Below are positions 18,164 through 26,201 of a DNA stretch of 64,000 nucleotides, piece after piece. Source of the stretch: Roseomonas sp. 18066 (lineage in GTDB: Bacteria; Pseudomonadota; Alphaproteobacteria; Acetobacterales; Acetobacteraceae); NCBI RefSeq assembly GCF_902706185.1, contig NZ_CACSJM010000005.1, positions 22,919-86,918 on the forward strand. Direction: 5' to 3'. The first letter of the stretch is position 1. Each line of letters opens with the position of its first letter. The notes beneath the pieces were generated by a model, which saw only the letters and a list, made by a program, of their open reading frames with translations, did no database searches and was not told the origin of the DNA. Made by a program: the position numbers and the translations under genes.

Positions 18164-19437
18164 GACAGCGCCTCCGCCGCCAGCGGATCCAGCCCGATGA
18201 CGCCGCGTGCCGCCAGGGCGGCGATGGCGGTCGCATCCAGCCCCAGCGCGGCGGACAGCACGGCAGCCGTGTCCTGCCCCAGCCGCGGCGGCGCCAGGCG
18301 GTAGCTCGGCGGCGTCGCGGAAAACTGCGTCGGGAAGCCGATGACGGTGACCGGCGTGCCGTCATCCCGCGTCATCGATTGCAGCAGCCCGCGGGCCGCG
18401 ATCTGCGGATTGGCCAGGATCTGGTCGATGGAGTGGATCGGGCCGCCAGGGACGCCGGCCTCGGCCATGGCGGCCAGCAGATCCGCGGCCTTCCAGGGGG
18501 CGATGGCGGCGGCGAGCTGCACCTCCAGCGCGCGGCGGTCGCGGCTGCGGCCGGCATTGCTGGCGAAGCGCGGGTCGGCGCCGATCTCGGGCTTGCCCAG
18601 CAGCCGGCACAGCGCCTGGAATTGCCCGTCGGTACCGCAGGCAACGAGCAGATAGTCGTCGCTGCAGGCGAAGTCGCGATAGGGCACGACATTGGGGTGG
18701 TCGTTGCCCAGCCGCTGCGGCACGGCGCCGCCGACCAGGAAATTCATCGCCTGGTTGACCAGCACGGCGACCTGGCTGTCGAGCAGCGCGCAATCCAGCC
18801 ATTGCCCCTGCCCGCTCGCCGCGCGGTGGTTCAGCGCCGCCAGGATGGAGACCGCGGCATAGAGGCCGGTGAACAGGTCGCTGACCGGCAGGCCGACCTT
18901 CATCGGCCCGGCGCCGGCGACGCCCTCCGGGCGGCCGGTGATGCTCATCAGCCCGGACATGCCCTGGATCAGGAAGTCATAGCCGCCGCGCTTGGCGTAA
19001 GGGCCGGTCTGGCCGAAGCCGGTGACCGAGCAATAGATCAGCCGGGGATTGGCGGCGCGCAGCGTCTCGGCATCGAGGCCGAAGCGGGCGAGCGCGCCGA
19101 CGCGGAAATTTTCCACGACCACATCGGCCTGCAGCGCCAGCTGCTTCACCAGCGCAGCACCTTCCGGCTGGGAAAAGTCGATGGCCAGCGACTGCTTGTT
19201 GCGGTTGGCGCAGAAAAAATAGGCGGCGTCGGGTTGCGGGGCGGTGTCTTCCACGAAGGGCGGGCCCCAGCGGCGGGTGTCGTCGCCGCGGCCGGGCTGC
19301 TCGACCTTCAGCACCTCGGCGCCCAGGTCGCCCAGGATCTGCGAGGCCCAGGGCGCCGCCAGCACGCGCGACAGGTCCAGCACCTTCAGCCCGGCCAACG
19401 CCATCGGACGCGCGCCATCGCCTTCCGCCTGGGCCAT
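18160..19437 (-). CDS. CaiB/BaiF family CoA transferase (class III)
   Basis: The product is 425 aa. It has the family III opening LKVLDLSRVLAAPWASQILG, the catalytic-region segment FFCANRNKQSLAIDFSQPEG, ADVVVENFRVGALARFGLD, and SVTGFGQTGPYAKRGGYDFL. The nucleophilic Asp is expected just after the third of these segments. It moves CoA from a donor thioester to a free carboxylic acid, which makes it the activating step of this operon. The start is ATG 19437; an internal ATG at 19404 (MALAGLK) is also possible. The 118-bp gap to the divergent IclR gene holds a perfect inverted repeat likely to control both genes. Confidence 0.94.
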   Translation of the reverse strand: MAQAEGDGARPMALAGLKVLDLSRVLAAPWASQILGDLGAEVLKVEQPGRGDDTRRWGPPFVEDTAPQPDAAYFFCANRNKQSLAIDFSQPEGAALVKQLALQADVVVENFRVGALARFGLDAETLRAANPRLIYCSVTGFGQTGPYAKRGGYDFLIQGMSGLMSITGRPEGVAGAGPMKVGLPVSDLFTGLYAAVSILAALNHRAASGQGQWLDCALLDSQVAVLVNQAMNFLVGGAVPQRLGNDHPNVVPYRDFACSDDYLLVACGTDGQFQALCRLLGKPEIGADPRFASNAGRSRDRRALEVQLAAAIAPWKAADLLAAMAEAGVPGGPIHSIDQILANPQIAARGLLQSMTRDDGTPVTVIGFPTQFSATPPSYRLAPPRLGQDTAAVLSAALGLDATAIAALAARGVIGLDPLAAEALS

Positions 19438-19469
19438 GCGGCCTTCTCTCCCCTGGTCGTTTCATTGGT

Positions 19470-19484
19470 TGAAATTCTATTTCA
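19470..19484. promoter_or_regulatory. IclR-type operator (TGAAAT-tct-ATTTCA)
   Basis: A perfect 6-bp inverted repeat with a 3-bp centre, close in form to the IclR box TGGAAATNATTTCCA. It overlaps a sigma70-like promoter on the plus strand (TTGAAA at 19469-19474, 17-bp spacer, TATGGC at 19492-19497) that would drive the IclR gene at 19556. It is placed to autoregulate that gene and to control the divergent CoA-transferase operon. The site is seen directly; its function is inferred. Confidence 0.65.
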
Positions 19485-19555
19485 GACAAACTATGGCATG
19501 GGGCGCGGCGCGGCGGGAAGCCCCAATCGGCGCCGCCGCCAGGAGAAGGACGTGC

Positions 19556-20368
19556 ATGGCCTCCTATGAGCCGGTCACCGCCCTGCTGCGCGGGCTGGAG
19601 GTGCTGCGGGCGGTCAACCGCCTGCCGGTCGCCAGCGTGCGGGAAATCCACCGCCAGACCGGGCTGAACCAGCCGACCGTGGTGCGCATGCTGGAGACGC
19701 TGATGCATGCCGGCTTCGTCACCCGCGACGGGCAGCAGGCGGTGTATCGCCCGACGGGACGGACGCTGGAGCTCGGCGCCGGCTATGTCCTGCATCGCGA
19801 GGTGGGGGAGGTCGCCTCGCCGATCATGTCGGCGCTGCGGCGCCAGGTGGGGTGGCCGTCCGATGTCGCGGTCTTCGACGGCGACGCCATGGTGGTGGCC
19901 CATACCAGCCGCGGCGAGGGCCGTTTCCTGTTCGAACGACGCCAGGGCTATCGCGCGCCGATCCTGGCGACCTCGCTCGGGCTTTCCTTCCTGGCCTTCA
20001 GCGATGACGGGCACCGGGCGCAGGCGCTGGCCCTCGCCGCGCGCTCGCCCGAGCCCTGGAACGACGCGGCCCGCCATCCCGGGCGCGCCGAGGCGCTGTT
20101 CGCAAAGATCCGGGAGGACGGCTTCGCCGTGATGGACGAGGCCTATGCGCTGCGAGAGTACAGCGGGCTGGCCAGCTCGATCGGCGTGCCGGTGATGGTC
20201 GGCGGCCGGGCGCGCGCCGCGGTCAACCTGATGTATCTGCGCGAGGCGATCGACCGCGACGATGCTGCCACCCGGCTGCTGCCGGTGCTGCGCGAGGCGG
20301 CGGAGGAATTGGCCAAAGTCTTCGCCGGGCTGAATGCCGGCATCTGGCCCGCCCCCGCCGCGCGCTGA
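19556..20368 (+). CDS. IclR family transcriptional regulator
   Basis: The product is 270 aa, starting at ATG 19556 with AGGAGA about 10 nt upstream. The longer open frame to 19244 is antisense to the CoA transferase and not a plausible extension. The N-terminal winged helix-turn-helix (VASVREIHRQTGLNQPTVVR, then LETLMHAGFV) is followed by the IclR effector-binding domain (YREYSGLASSIGVPV-like C-terminal region). It is divergent from the seven-gene acyl-CoA/Bug operon and is its probable regulator, with the inducer likely an operon intermediate. Confidence 0.94.
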   Translation: MASYEPVTALLRGLEVLRAVNRLPVASVREIHRQTGLNQPTVVRMLETLMHAGFVTRDGQQAVYRPTGRTLELGAGYVLHREVGEVASPIMSALRRQVGWPSDVAVFDGDAMVVAHTSRGEGRFLFERRQGYRAPILATSLGLSFLAFSDDGHRAQALALAARSPEPWNDAARHPGRAEALFAKIREDGFAVMDEAYALREYSGLASSIGVPVMVGGRARAAVNLMYLREAIDRDDAATRLLPVLREAAEELAKVFAGLNAGIWPAPAAR

Positions 20369-20371
20369 GCG

Positions 20372-20995
20372 CTACTTCGTCGGCCGCACCATGTCGAAGC
20401 GGTTGTCCGGGCCGATGGCGGCATAGGCGGTCGGGCCGCCGGCGCGCATGACGACGCCGGAGTTGAAGGTGTCGTAGATGCCGTCCTTCAGCAGGTGGCT
20501 GGCGATATGCACGGCCACCACCTCGGCCAGCACCAGCCAGCCGGCGGCGGGGCGGCCGTCATGGCCCTTCAGGTCGATGACGTCGCAGACCTTGCATTCG
20601 AAGCTGACCGGGCTTTCGGCGACGCGGGGCGCGGCGATGGTCCGCGAGGCCACCGGCGTCAGCCCGGCATGGGCAAATTCATCCTGGCCATAGGGCAGCG
20701 GGGCGCAGGTCAGGTTCATCGCCTCGGCCAGGTCGCGGGTCACCAGGTTCCAGGCGAATTCCCGGGTCTCCCGCGCGTTGCGCAGGCTGTCCTTCGGCGC
20801 ATGCGTCGTGGAGAAGCCGATGATCGGCGGCGTGTAGCAGAAGGCGTTGAAGAAGCTGTAGGGCGCCAGGTTCAGCGAACCATCGGTGCCTTTGGTCGAA
20901 ATCCAGCCGATCGGGCGCGGCCCGACAATGGCGTTGAAGGGGTCGTGCGGCAGGCCATGGCCTTTGGCGGGCTCGTAGAAATAGCTGTCGGTCAT
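20372..20995 (-). CDS. flavin reductase family protein (FMN-binding split barrel)
   Basis: The product is 207 aa, starting at ATG 20995. It has the family motifs NAIVGPRPIGWISTKGTDG, NLAPYSFFNAFCYTPPIIGF and DSLRNARETREFAWNLVTRD. Such proteins bind FMN and either reduce it with NAD(P)H for a partner monooxygenase or act as flavoproteins in their own right. No partner oxygenase adjoins it. It is convergent with the IclR gene, only 3 bp from its stop. Confidence 0.92.
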   Translation of the reverse strand: MTDSYFYEPAKGHGLPHDPFNAIVGPRPIGWISTKGTDGSLNLAPYSFFNAFCYTPPIIGFSTTHAPKDSLRNARETREFAWNLVTRDLAEAMNLTCAPLPYGQDEFAHAGLTPVASRTIAAPRVAESPVSFECKVCDVIDLKGHDGRPAAGWLVLAEVVAVHIASHLLKDGIYDTFNSGVVMRAGGPTAYAAIGPDNRFDMVRPTK

Positions 20996-21281
20996 CGGGG
21001 CGGCGCCTTCTTGCGGTCGGGGCGCAGCCTGCCCTGGCCGGGGCGCGATGGCGAGAGCCTGGTCAGGATGGCGCCGCGCGGGGCGATCCTTCGCAAGCGA
21101 CGCGCTGCAGCCGCGCCAGGCGGCTTTCCTGCGGGAGCTGGCGGGGCTCTGGCCAGTCTTCGGCCAGGAGGTCCTCGCGGTGTTCCGGAGCGGCACCGGC
21201 GCGCCCGCCATGCCGCGCGACCTGGAACGGCGGCGGCGCAAGGCAACCGGGGGAGAGCACGCCAGCCTCGGGGCCGCCTGG
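20996..21281. other. 286-bp gap with a possible small plus-strand coding remnant
   Basis: There is no recognised gene between the flavin reductase start and the Nudix stop. On the plus strand a frame from ATG 21048 reads plausibly protein-like in its middle (AFLRELAGLWPVFGQEVLAV) with mostly G/C third positions over about 55 codons. It then runs on antisense to the Nudix gene without its own stop. It could be a decayed gene fragment or chance. I recognise no family and call no gene. Confidence 0.25.
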
Positions 21282-21740
21282 CTAGAGGCTGAAGTCGCGC
21301 AACAGCACGGCAAGCTCCGGCTCGATCACCCGATCGGCGGCCTCGGCCAGGCTGAACCATTCGGTCTCGCGCTCGGCGCGCTCGGGCCAGTCCTCGAGCT
21401 GGTGCTCGACCCAGAGCGGGAAGACGCCGACCGTGCAGGGCACGAAGCGGCCATCGCGCAATTCCTTGTCGTAATGGTATTCGCCGACAGAGAGCAGCTC
21501 CATGCGGCCGCGCAGCCCGGCCTCCTCGAAGGCCTCCTTGGCGGCGAGCTCATGCGGGCAGAGGCCGGGCTCGGCCCAGCCCTTGGGCAGCACCCAGCGC
21601 CGGGTGCGCCGGCTGGTCAGCAGCATCACCTGCAGCTCGGGGCCCTGCCGGCGCAGCGGCAGGGCGGCGTATTGCCGGCCACCCAGGGTCTTGTCGGCCA
21701 CCGACGTCTTGTCCCGGATGGGCTTCGCGGTATCTGTCAT
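21282..21740 (-). CDS. NUDIX hydrolase
   Basis: The product is 152 aa, with start ATG 21740 as the first in-frame methionine. The Nudix segment reads LPKGWAEPGLCPHELAAKEA followed by FEEAGL. It matches the GX5EX7REUXEEXGU pattern with Lys for the usual Arg and a slightly altered first half, like the LPKGW-type Nudix proteins that act on diphosphoinositol polyphosphates or dinucleotide polyphosphates. Its start codon lies inside a Pho-box-like repeat (21734-21751), so phosphate-dependent control is possible, which would fit a polyphosphorylated substrate. Confidence 0.92.
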   Translation of the reverse strand: MTDTAKPIRDKTSVADKTLGGRQYAALPLRRQGPELQVMLLTSRRTRRWVLPKGWAEPGLCPHELAAKEAFEEAGLRGRMELLSVGEYHYDKELRDGRFVPCTVGVFPLWVEHQLEDWPERAERETEWFSLAEAADRVIEPELAVLLRDFSL

Positions 21741-21751
21741 CGAACTGACAT
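21734..21751 (+). promoter_or_regulatory. Pho-box-like direct repeat 1 (CTGTCAT-cgaa-CTGACAT)
   Basis: Two 7-bp direct repeats spaced by 4 bp match the PhoB box unit (CTGTCAT N4 CTGTCAT) at 13 of 14 positions. It lies 131 bp upstream of the DUF47-Pit genes and covers the Nudix start codon on the other strand. PhoB control of a DUF47-pit pair is known in Sinorhizobium meliloti (orfA-pit, repressed under phosphate starvation). Binding here is inferred. Confidence 0.65.
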
Positions 21752-21833
21752 AATAGTGCTATGGAGGCGCTTGGTGAAGGGCGGTCGGAAGGACAACCTC
21801 CGATTGCATTACATCGGGTGCATGTCGATTTAC

Positions 21834-21851
21834 ATGACCGATTCATGACAG
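21834..21851 (-). promoter_or_regulatory. Pho-box-like direct repeat 2, inverted relative to box 1
   Basis: ATGACCG-attc-ATGACAG on the plus strand is CTGTCAT-gaat-CGGTCAT on the minus strand. It has the same 7-4-7 spacing as box 1 and starts exactly 100 bp further on. It ends 30 bp before the DUF47 start codon, close to where transcription would begin, so PhoB bound here could repress the operon. The site is seen directly; its effect is inferred. Confidence 0.6.
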
Positions 21852-21881
21852 TACGGTTACCCGCGCCGGGAGAGCTCGCGC

Positions 21882-22526
21882 ATGCTTCATTGGTTCCGCC
21901 GGCTGATGCCGCGCGAGGAGCGGTTCTTCGAGATGTTCGCCCGCCATGCGGATTGCGTGGTGCGCGGGGCGGAGGCGCTGCGCGGCATGCTGGAGGGCGG
22001 CGAGGCGGTGCAGCGCTACTTCCCCGCCGTGCTGGCCGCCGAGGATGAGGCCGATGCGGTGACGCGGGAGGTGGTGCAGGCGGTGCGCCGCACCTTCGTC
22101 ACGCCCTTCGACCGCGGCGACATCCAGGCGCTGATCGGGCGGATGGACGACACGGTCGACCAGATGAAGAAGACCGCCAAGGCCATCGTCTTCTTCGAGA
22201 TGGCGGAGTTCGACGCCGACTACCAGCGGATGGGCGACCAGGTGCTGCGCGCGGCGACGCTGCTGCGCGAGGCGGTGCCGCTGCTGGCGCGGATCAGCGC
22301 CAATGCCGGGCCGATCGGCGTGGTCTGCGAGGCGATCCGCCAGGTCGAGGGCGAGGCCGACGACATCCACGATGCCGGCGTCACCGCGCTGTTCCGCCAG
22401 GCGCAGCCCGACCAGGTGCTGCGCTTCATCGCGGCGCGGGAGGTGTTCGACCTGCTGGAGAAGACGGTCGACCGCTTCGACGATGCGGCGAACGAGATCG
22501 AGACCATCGTCGTCGAGCACGTGTGA
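21882..22526 (+). CDS. DUF47/PhoU-like phosphate transport accessory protein
   Basis: A mostly helical cytoplasmic protein of 214 aa, starting at ATG 21882 with GGGAGAG upstream. It matches the DUF47 (TIGR00153, PhoU-related) family: the opening FRRLMPREERFFEMFARHA, the metal-site-like HAADEVT-type segment here as AEDEADAVTREV, FVTPFDRGDIQALIGRMDD and the second-half repeat EVFDLLEKTVDRFDDAANE. DUF47 genes almost always precede pit genes and are thought to modulate Pit. The stop overlaps the pit GTG, so the two are coupled. Confidence 0.94.
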   Translation: MLHWFRRLMPREERFFEMFARHADCVVRGAEALRGMLEGGEAVQRYFPAVLAAEDEADAVTREVVQAVRRTFVTPFDRGDIQALIGRMDDTVDQMKKTAKAIVFFEMAEFDADYQRMGDQVLRAATLLREAVPLLARISANAGPIGVVCEAIRQVEGEADDIHDAGVTALFRQAQPDQVLRFIAAREVFDLLEKTVDRFDDAANEIETIVVEHV

Positions 22527-22531
22527 CGGGC

Positions 22532-23536
22532 ATGGACGCCACCCTCGCCCTGCCGCTGCTGATCGGGCTGATCGGCGTGGCGCTGCTGTTCGATTTCCTC
22601 AACGGGCTGCATGACGCGGCGAATGCCATCGCCACCATCGTCTCCACCCGGGTGCTGCGGCCGCAATATGCCGTGCTCTGGGCGGCCTTCTTCAACTTCA
22701 TCGCCTTCCTTTTCTTTGGCCTGCATGTGGCCGGCACGATCGGGACGGGGATCGTCGAGGCGGGGATCATCGATCCGGCGGTGATTTTTTCTGCCCTCAT
22801 GGGGGCGATCGCCTGGAACCTGATCACCTGGGGCTTCGGCATCCCCTCCTCGAGCTCGCATGCGCTGGTCGGCGGCATCCTGGGCGCGGGGACGGTGAAG
22901 GCCGGGTTCGGGGTGATCGTCTGGTCGGGGCTGGGCAAGACGCTGGCGGCGATCGTGCTGTCGCCGCTGGTCGGGCTGCTGCTGTCGCTGCTGCTGGTGC
23001 TGGTGGTGTCCTGGGTCTTCGTGCGGCAGACGCCCTTCGTGGTCGATAGCAGCTTCCGCATGCTGCAATTCGTCTCGGCCTCGCTCTACTCGCTCGGGCA
23101 TGGCGGGAATGACGCGCAGAAGACGATGGGGATCATCGCCGTGCTGCTCTATTCGCAAGGCATGACGGGGGGTGAGTTCCATGTGCCGCTGTGGGTGGTG
23201 CTGTCCTGCCACACGGCGATGGGGCTGGGCACGCTGATGGGCGGCTGGCGCATCGTGCACACGATGGGGTCGAAGATCACGCGGCTGACGCCGATGCAGG
23301 GGTTCTGCGCCGAGACCGGCGGCGCGATCACGCTGTTCGTGGCGACGGGGCTGGGGATTCCGGTGTCGACGACGCATACGATCACGGGTGCCATCGTGGG
23401 TGTCGGCGCCGCGCGGCGCGCTTCCGCGGTGCGCTGGGGCGTTGCCGGCAATATCGTGATCGCCTGGGTGGTGACCTTGCCGGCCGCCGCCCTGGTCGCC
23501 GCCGTGACCTATCTGGTGGTGGATCTGCTTGGCTGA
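22532..23536 (+). CDS. pit: inorganic phosphate transporter, Pit family
   Basis: A polytopic membrane protein of 334 aa (ATG 22532), or 337 aa if the GTG at 22523, which overlaps the DUF47 stop, is used. Both PiT signature repeats are present: FDFLNGLHDAANAIATIVST in the N-half and SLGHGGNDAQKTMGIIAVLL in the C-half. GIPSSSSHALVGGILGAG and GIPVSTTHTITGAIVGVGA form the paired internal repeat. It carries out low-affinity, cation-coupled phosphate uptake. The gene ends at the first copy of the palindromic repeat family. Confidence 0.96.
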   Translation: MDATLALPLLIGLIGVALLFDFLNGLHDAANAIATIVSTRVLRPQYAVLWAAFFNFIAFLFFGLHVAGTIGTGIVEAGIIDPAVIFSALMGAIAWNLITWGFGIPSSSSHALVGGILGAGTVKAGFGVIVWSGLGKTLAAIVLSPLVGLLLSLLLVLVVSWVFVRQTPFVVDSSFRMLQFVSASLYSLGHGGNDAQKTMGIIAVLLYSQGMTGGEFHVPLWVVLSCHTAMGLGTLMGGWRIVHTMGSKITRLTPMQGFCAETGGAITLFVATGLGIPVSTTHTITGAIVGVGAARRASAVRWGVAGNIVIAWVVTLPAAALVAAVTYLVVDLLG

Positions 23537-23542
23537 TTGGCC

Positions 23543-23583
23543 AGAAAAAAGAAGGGGTCCAGGGGAATTCATTCCCCTGGCCT
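23543..23583 (-). terminator. palindromic repeat family, copy A; terminator of the MetX-like operon
   Basis: The hairpin arms CCAGGGGAAT (23559-23568) and ATTCCCCTGG (23571-23580) are perfect complements. An A-rich arm at 23543-23553 on the plus strand becomes a T-rich tail 3' of the hairpin on the minus strand. It therefore reads as an intrinsic terminator for the minus-strand hydrolase gene ending at 23587, and lies 6 bp after the pit stop. Five closely similar copies occur elsewhere in the window. Confidence 0.7.
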
Positions 23584-23586
23584 TGC

Positions 23587-24588
23587 TCACTCCAGCCAGC
23601 TTTGCACCGCGGCCTTGATGAAGTCGATATCCTGCGGGTTGCCGATCGGATTGCCCGCCCGGTGCCCCCAGATGCTGGGGATGGGCGTCAGCTCCGCCTG
23701 TCGCAGGAAGGGCAGTTCCGCCTCGTTGTCGCCCGTGCGGAAATAGAGGTCAGTGCCACCCGGCATCAGCAGTACCTTCGCCTTGATGCTGCGCAGCGCC
23801 TTCTCCAGGTCGCCGCCATAGAGCGGGTTGTCGCTGATATCGCCGGCGTTCCAGCAGCGGAGCTGGGCGTAGAGGTTGCCGGCGTCGCGGGCCAGGTAGC
23901 GGTCTTCCCAGCCGGTCAGGAAGCTTTCCAGGTCCGGCGCGCCGGAGGTCGAGAGATGCAGCCCGGCGCGGTAGAAATCCTGGCTGAGGGCCCAGCCGGC
24001 ATAGATGCGGCCGAAGGCGCGCAGCGCGGCGGTGGGCTGGGCGGAGAAGCGGCCGTCGCCGGCATGCTCGGGCGCGGCCTGCAGCACCGCCAGCAGGGAA
24101 CGGAGAAAGACCTGGTTGTGGATGGCGGTGCGGGCGCTGCCGCAATTGACCACCACGGCGCCGACGGCGTCGGGGAAGCAGGCGGCCCAGTGATAGGCCT
24201 GCTGGGCGCCCATGGACCAGCCATAGACGGCGTGCAGCCGCTCCACGCCGAGGAGCTCGGCGATCAGCCGGCGCTGGGCATGGACATTGTCCCAGGCGGT
24301 GACCAGCGAGGGATAATCCGGCGTGTTGGACGGGCTGGAGGACAGGCCGTTGCCGAACATGTCGACCTGCAGGATGCAGTGCCGCGTCGGGTCGAGGATG
24401 CCGTCCGGCCCGATCAGCCATTCCAGCTCCTGGTGCTGGGCGCCGTAGCTGGTGGGGTAGAGGACCAGGTTGTCGCGCGCCGCGTTCAGCGTGCCGTGGC
24501 GCTTCCAGCCGAGCGCGGCGGCAGCGATGGTGCCGCCGTGCAGGACAGGAAGATCGCCCAGGGCGAAACGGCCGGTTTCGGTGGTCAT
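23587..24588 (-). CDS. alpha/beta fold hydrolase, homoserine O-acetyltransferase (MetX)-like
   Basis: The product is 333 aa. It has the MetX-like alpha/beta-hydrolase layout: DNLVLYPTSYGAQHQELEW early, QVDMFGNGLSSSPSNTPDYP, and the nucleophile elbow YGWSMGAQQAYHWA with Ser in GWSMG. The acid Asp is probably in LLMPGGTDLYF, and the catalytic His in IWGHRAGNP. MetX-like hydrolases outside methionine loci usually hydrolyse esters or amides of small acids. The ATG at 24588 overlaps the M81 peptidase stop by 4 nt, so the two enzymes probably act on the same or successive compounds. Confidence 0.9.
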   Translation of the reverse strand: MTTETGRFALGDLPVLHGGTIAAAALGWKRHGTLNAARDNLVLYPTSYGAQHQELEWLIGPDGILDPTRHCILQVDMFGNGLSSSPSNTPDYPSLVTAWDNVHAQRRLIAELLGVERLHAVYGWSMGAQQAYHWAACFPDAVGAVVVNCGSARTAIHNQVFLRSLLAVLQAAPEHAGDGRFSAQPTAALRAFGRIYAGWALSQDFYRAGLHLSTSGAPDLESFLTGWEDRYLARDAGNLYAQLRCWNAGDISDNPLYGGDLEKALRSIKAKVLLMPGGTDLYFRTGDNEAELPFLRQAELTPIPSIWGHRAGNPIGNPQDIDFIKAAVQSWLE

Positions 24589-26105
24589 GCGGCGCCTCCG
24601 GTGGTGCTGGCGGGGTCGCCGGCGCGCAGGCGGACCCCGGCGCGCAGATGGCGGAAGGGCAGGGTCGCGGGGTCGGCGATGACCGGGCCGGGGGCGGCGG
24701 CGATGATGATGCGCTCGGCGATCGGGGTGTAGTCGGCGCGGAAATGCACCGAGGATTTCAGCGCGACGATGGTGCAGCCGGCAGGGTCCACGCCCAGATG
24801 GCGCAGGATCGACTGGTCATAGGCCTGGGTCTTGCGGCTGGCGACCATGACGCGGATGCCGGGGGCGAAGTCGAGCAGGGCGCAGGGGCCGAGGCGGGCG
24901 CGGTTGCCCTGCCCCATCGGCCCGGTCAGGGTGAAGTCGCCATCGCCCAGCGCCACGACGCGGGCGCGGCCGCGGAAGGGCACGCCGTCCGACTTGCCGC
25001 CGAGCGCCAGGTCGAGCTCCGCCCCCTGCCCGGCCGCATGCGCGGCGGCGGCCGATTCCGCGTCGTTGATCAGGCAGAGCACGGCGCCGCGCGCGCCTTG
25101 CGCCACCAGCTCGGCCAGCAGGCCGGTGGTGTCGGCATGGCCGCCGCCGCCGGGATTGTCCTGGGTGTCGGCGATGATCACCGGGCGGCGGGCGCCCATG
25201 GCCGAGTGCAGCGCCAGCGCGACGGCGTCACGCACCGGGATGGCGTCCGGGCGGAATTCGGATTCGCGCGCGGCCAGCAGGGCGAGCAGCGCGTCGGCGG
25301 CGGCATCCGCCTGGGCCTGGGTCTCGGCATGGCAGGACAGCGCCACGCCGCAATCGGCGAAATCGGCATAGGGGAAGCCGAAGCAGAAGCCGAGCTCGGC
25401 GACGCCGTGCTCGAGCGCGATGGCAGCGCGCGCGGCCATGATGCCCTGCATCGGCTCGGCCATGCTGCATTGCGCGCTGAGGCCCATCCAGTAGTCGAGC
25501 TGGCGAAACGCTTTCTTCCAGGGCTTGCCGCGGGCGATGCGCGCCAGGAGAAGCTCCGCCGCCAGCGCCCCGGTCTCGCGCTTGTCGACATGCGGATAGG
25601 TGCGGTAGGGCACGACCACGTCGCTGGCCTCGACCATCGCCGCCGTCAGATTGGCATGCGGGTCCAGGCTGATGGCGACGGGCACATCCGGCCCCAGGAT
25701 GCGGCGCAGGCGGACCAGCAGCTCGCCCTCGACATCGGGGATGCTGTCGGCCAGCGCCGCCCCGTGCAGGTCGAGATAGACGCCGTCCAGCGGCGCCTCC
25801 AGCAGCGCGTCGGAGATGTCGGCCAGCAGCATCGCGGCGATGCGCTCGAAGGCGCTGTCCTGGATCGGGCCGGCCGGCATGCCGAGGCACCAGAGCAGCG
25901 GCACCTGCGCCACCCCGGCCGCGGCCAGCACCGGCATGGCGCCGGCCAGCGCCGTCTGGGTGCCGTCGAGGGCCGCCGGCATGGCCGCCCCCCGGGTCAG
26001 CGGCGGGAAGCCGCCCGGGCGCTGGAAATCGGCGAAGACGGTCGGCTGCGGCGCGAAGGAATGCGTCTCGTGCTGGAAGCCACCGATGGCGATGCGAAGC
26101 GGCAT
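24585..26105 (-). CDS. M81 family metallopeptidase (MlrC-like)
   Basis: The product is 506 aa, starting at ATG 26105. It has the conserved N-terminus RIAIGGFQHETHSFAPQPT with the metal-binding HETNT-like motif, DGVYLDLHGAALADS, AISLDPHANLT, and in the C-terminal domain IADTQDNPGGGGHADTTGLL. Family members include MlrC, which finishes microcystin degradation, but most are uncharacterised hydrolases of soil bacteria, often beside ABC or deacylase genes. Here it is followed by a MetX-like hydrolase. There is no signal peptide. The substrate is unknown. Confidence 0.93.
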   Translation of the reverse strand: MPLRIAIGGFQHETHSFAPQPTVFADFQRPGGFPPLTRGAAMPAALDGTQTALAGAMPVLAAAGVAQVPLLWCLGMPAGPIQDSAFERIAAMLLADISDALLEAPLDGVYLDLHGAALADSIPDVEGELLVRLRRILGPDVPVAISLDPHANLTAAMVEASDVVVPYRTYPHVDKRETGALAAELLLARIARGKPWKKAFRQLDYWMGLSAQCSMAEPMQGIMAARAAIALEHGVAELGFCFGFPYADFADCGVALSCHAETQAQADAAADALLALLAARESEFRPDAIPVRDAVALALHSAMGARRPVIIADTQDNPGGGGHADTTGLLAELVAQGARGAVLCLINDAESAAAAHAAGQGAELDLALGGKSDGVPFRGRARVVALGDGDFTLTGPMGQGNRARLGPCALLDFAPGIRVMVASRKTQAYDQSILRHLGVDPAGCTIVALKSSVHFRADYTPIAERIIIAAAPGPVIADPATLPFRHLRAGVRLRAGDPASTTGGAA

Positions 26106-26201
26106 GCTGTTCTCTCAGGCTGCAGGGCTTCCATTGAGCAGATCGGTGCCGCCGGGTCGAGGGGGGTAGCGCGCGGTTTGATCGCCGCTATGGTGCCCGC
26201 C

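Noticed and set aside
24648..26189. Upstream extension of the YqaA-like gene into a 663-aa protein
   Set aside because: The extra 510 residues are antisense to the M81 peptidase and lack any protein-like features; the real start is at 26190 or 26202.
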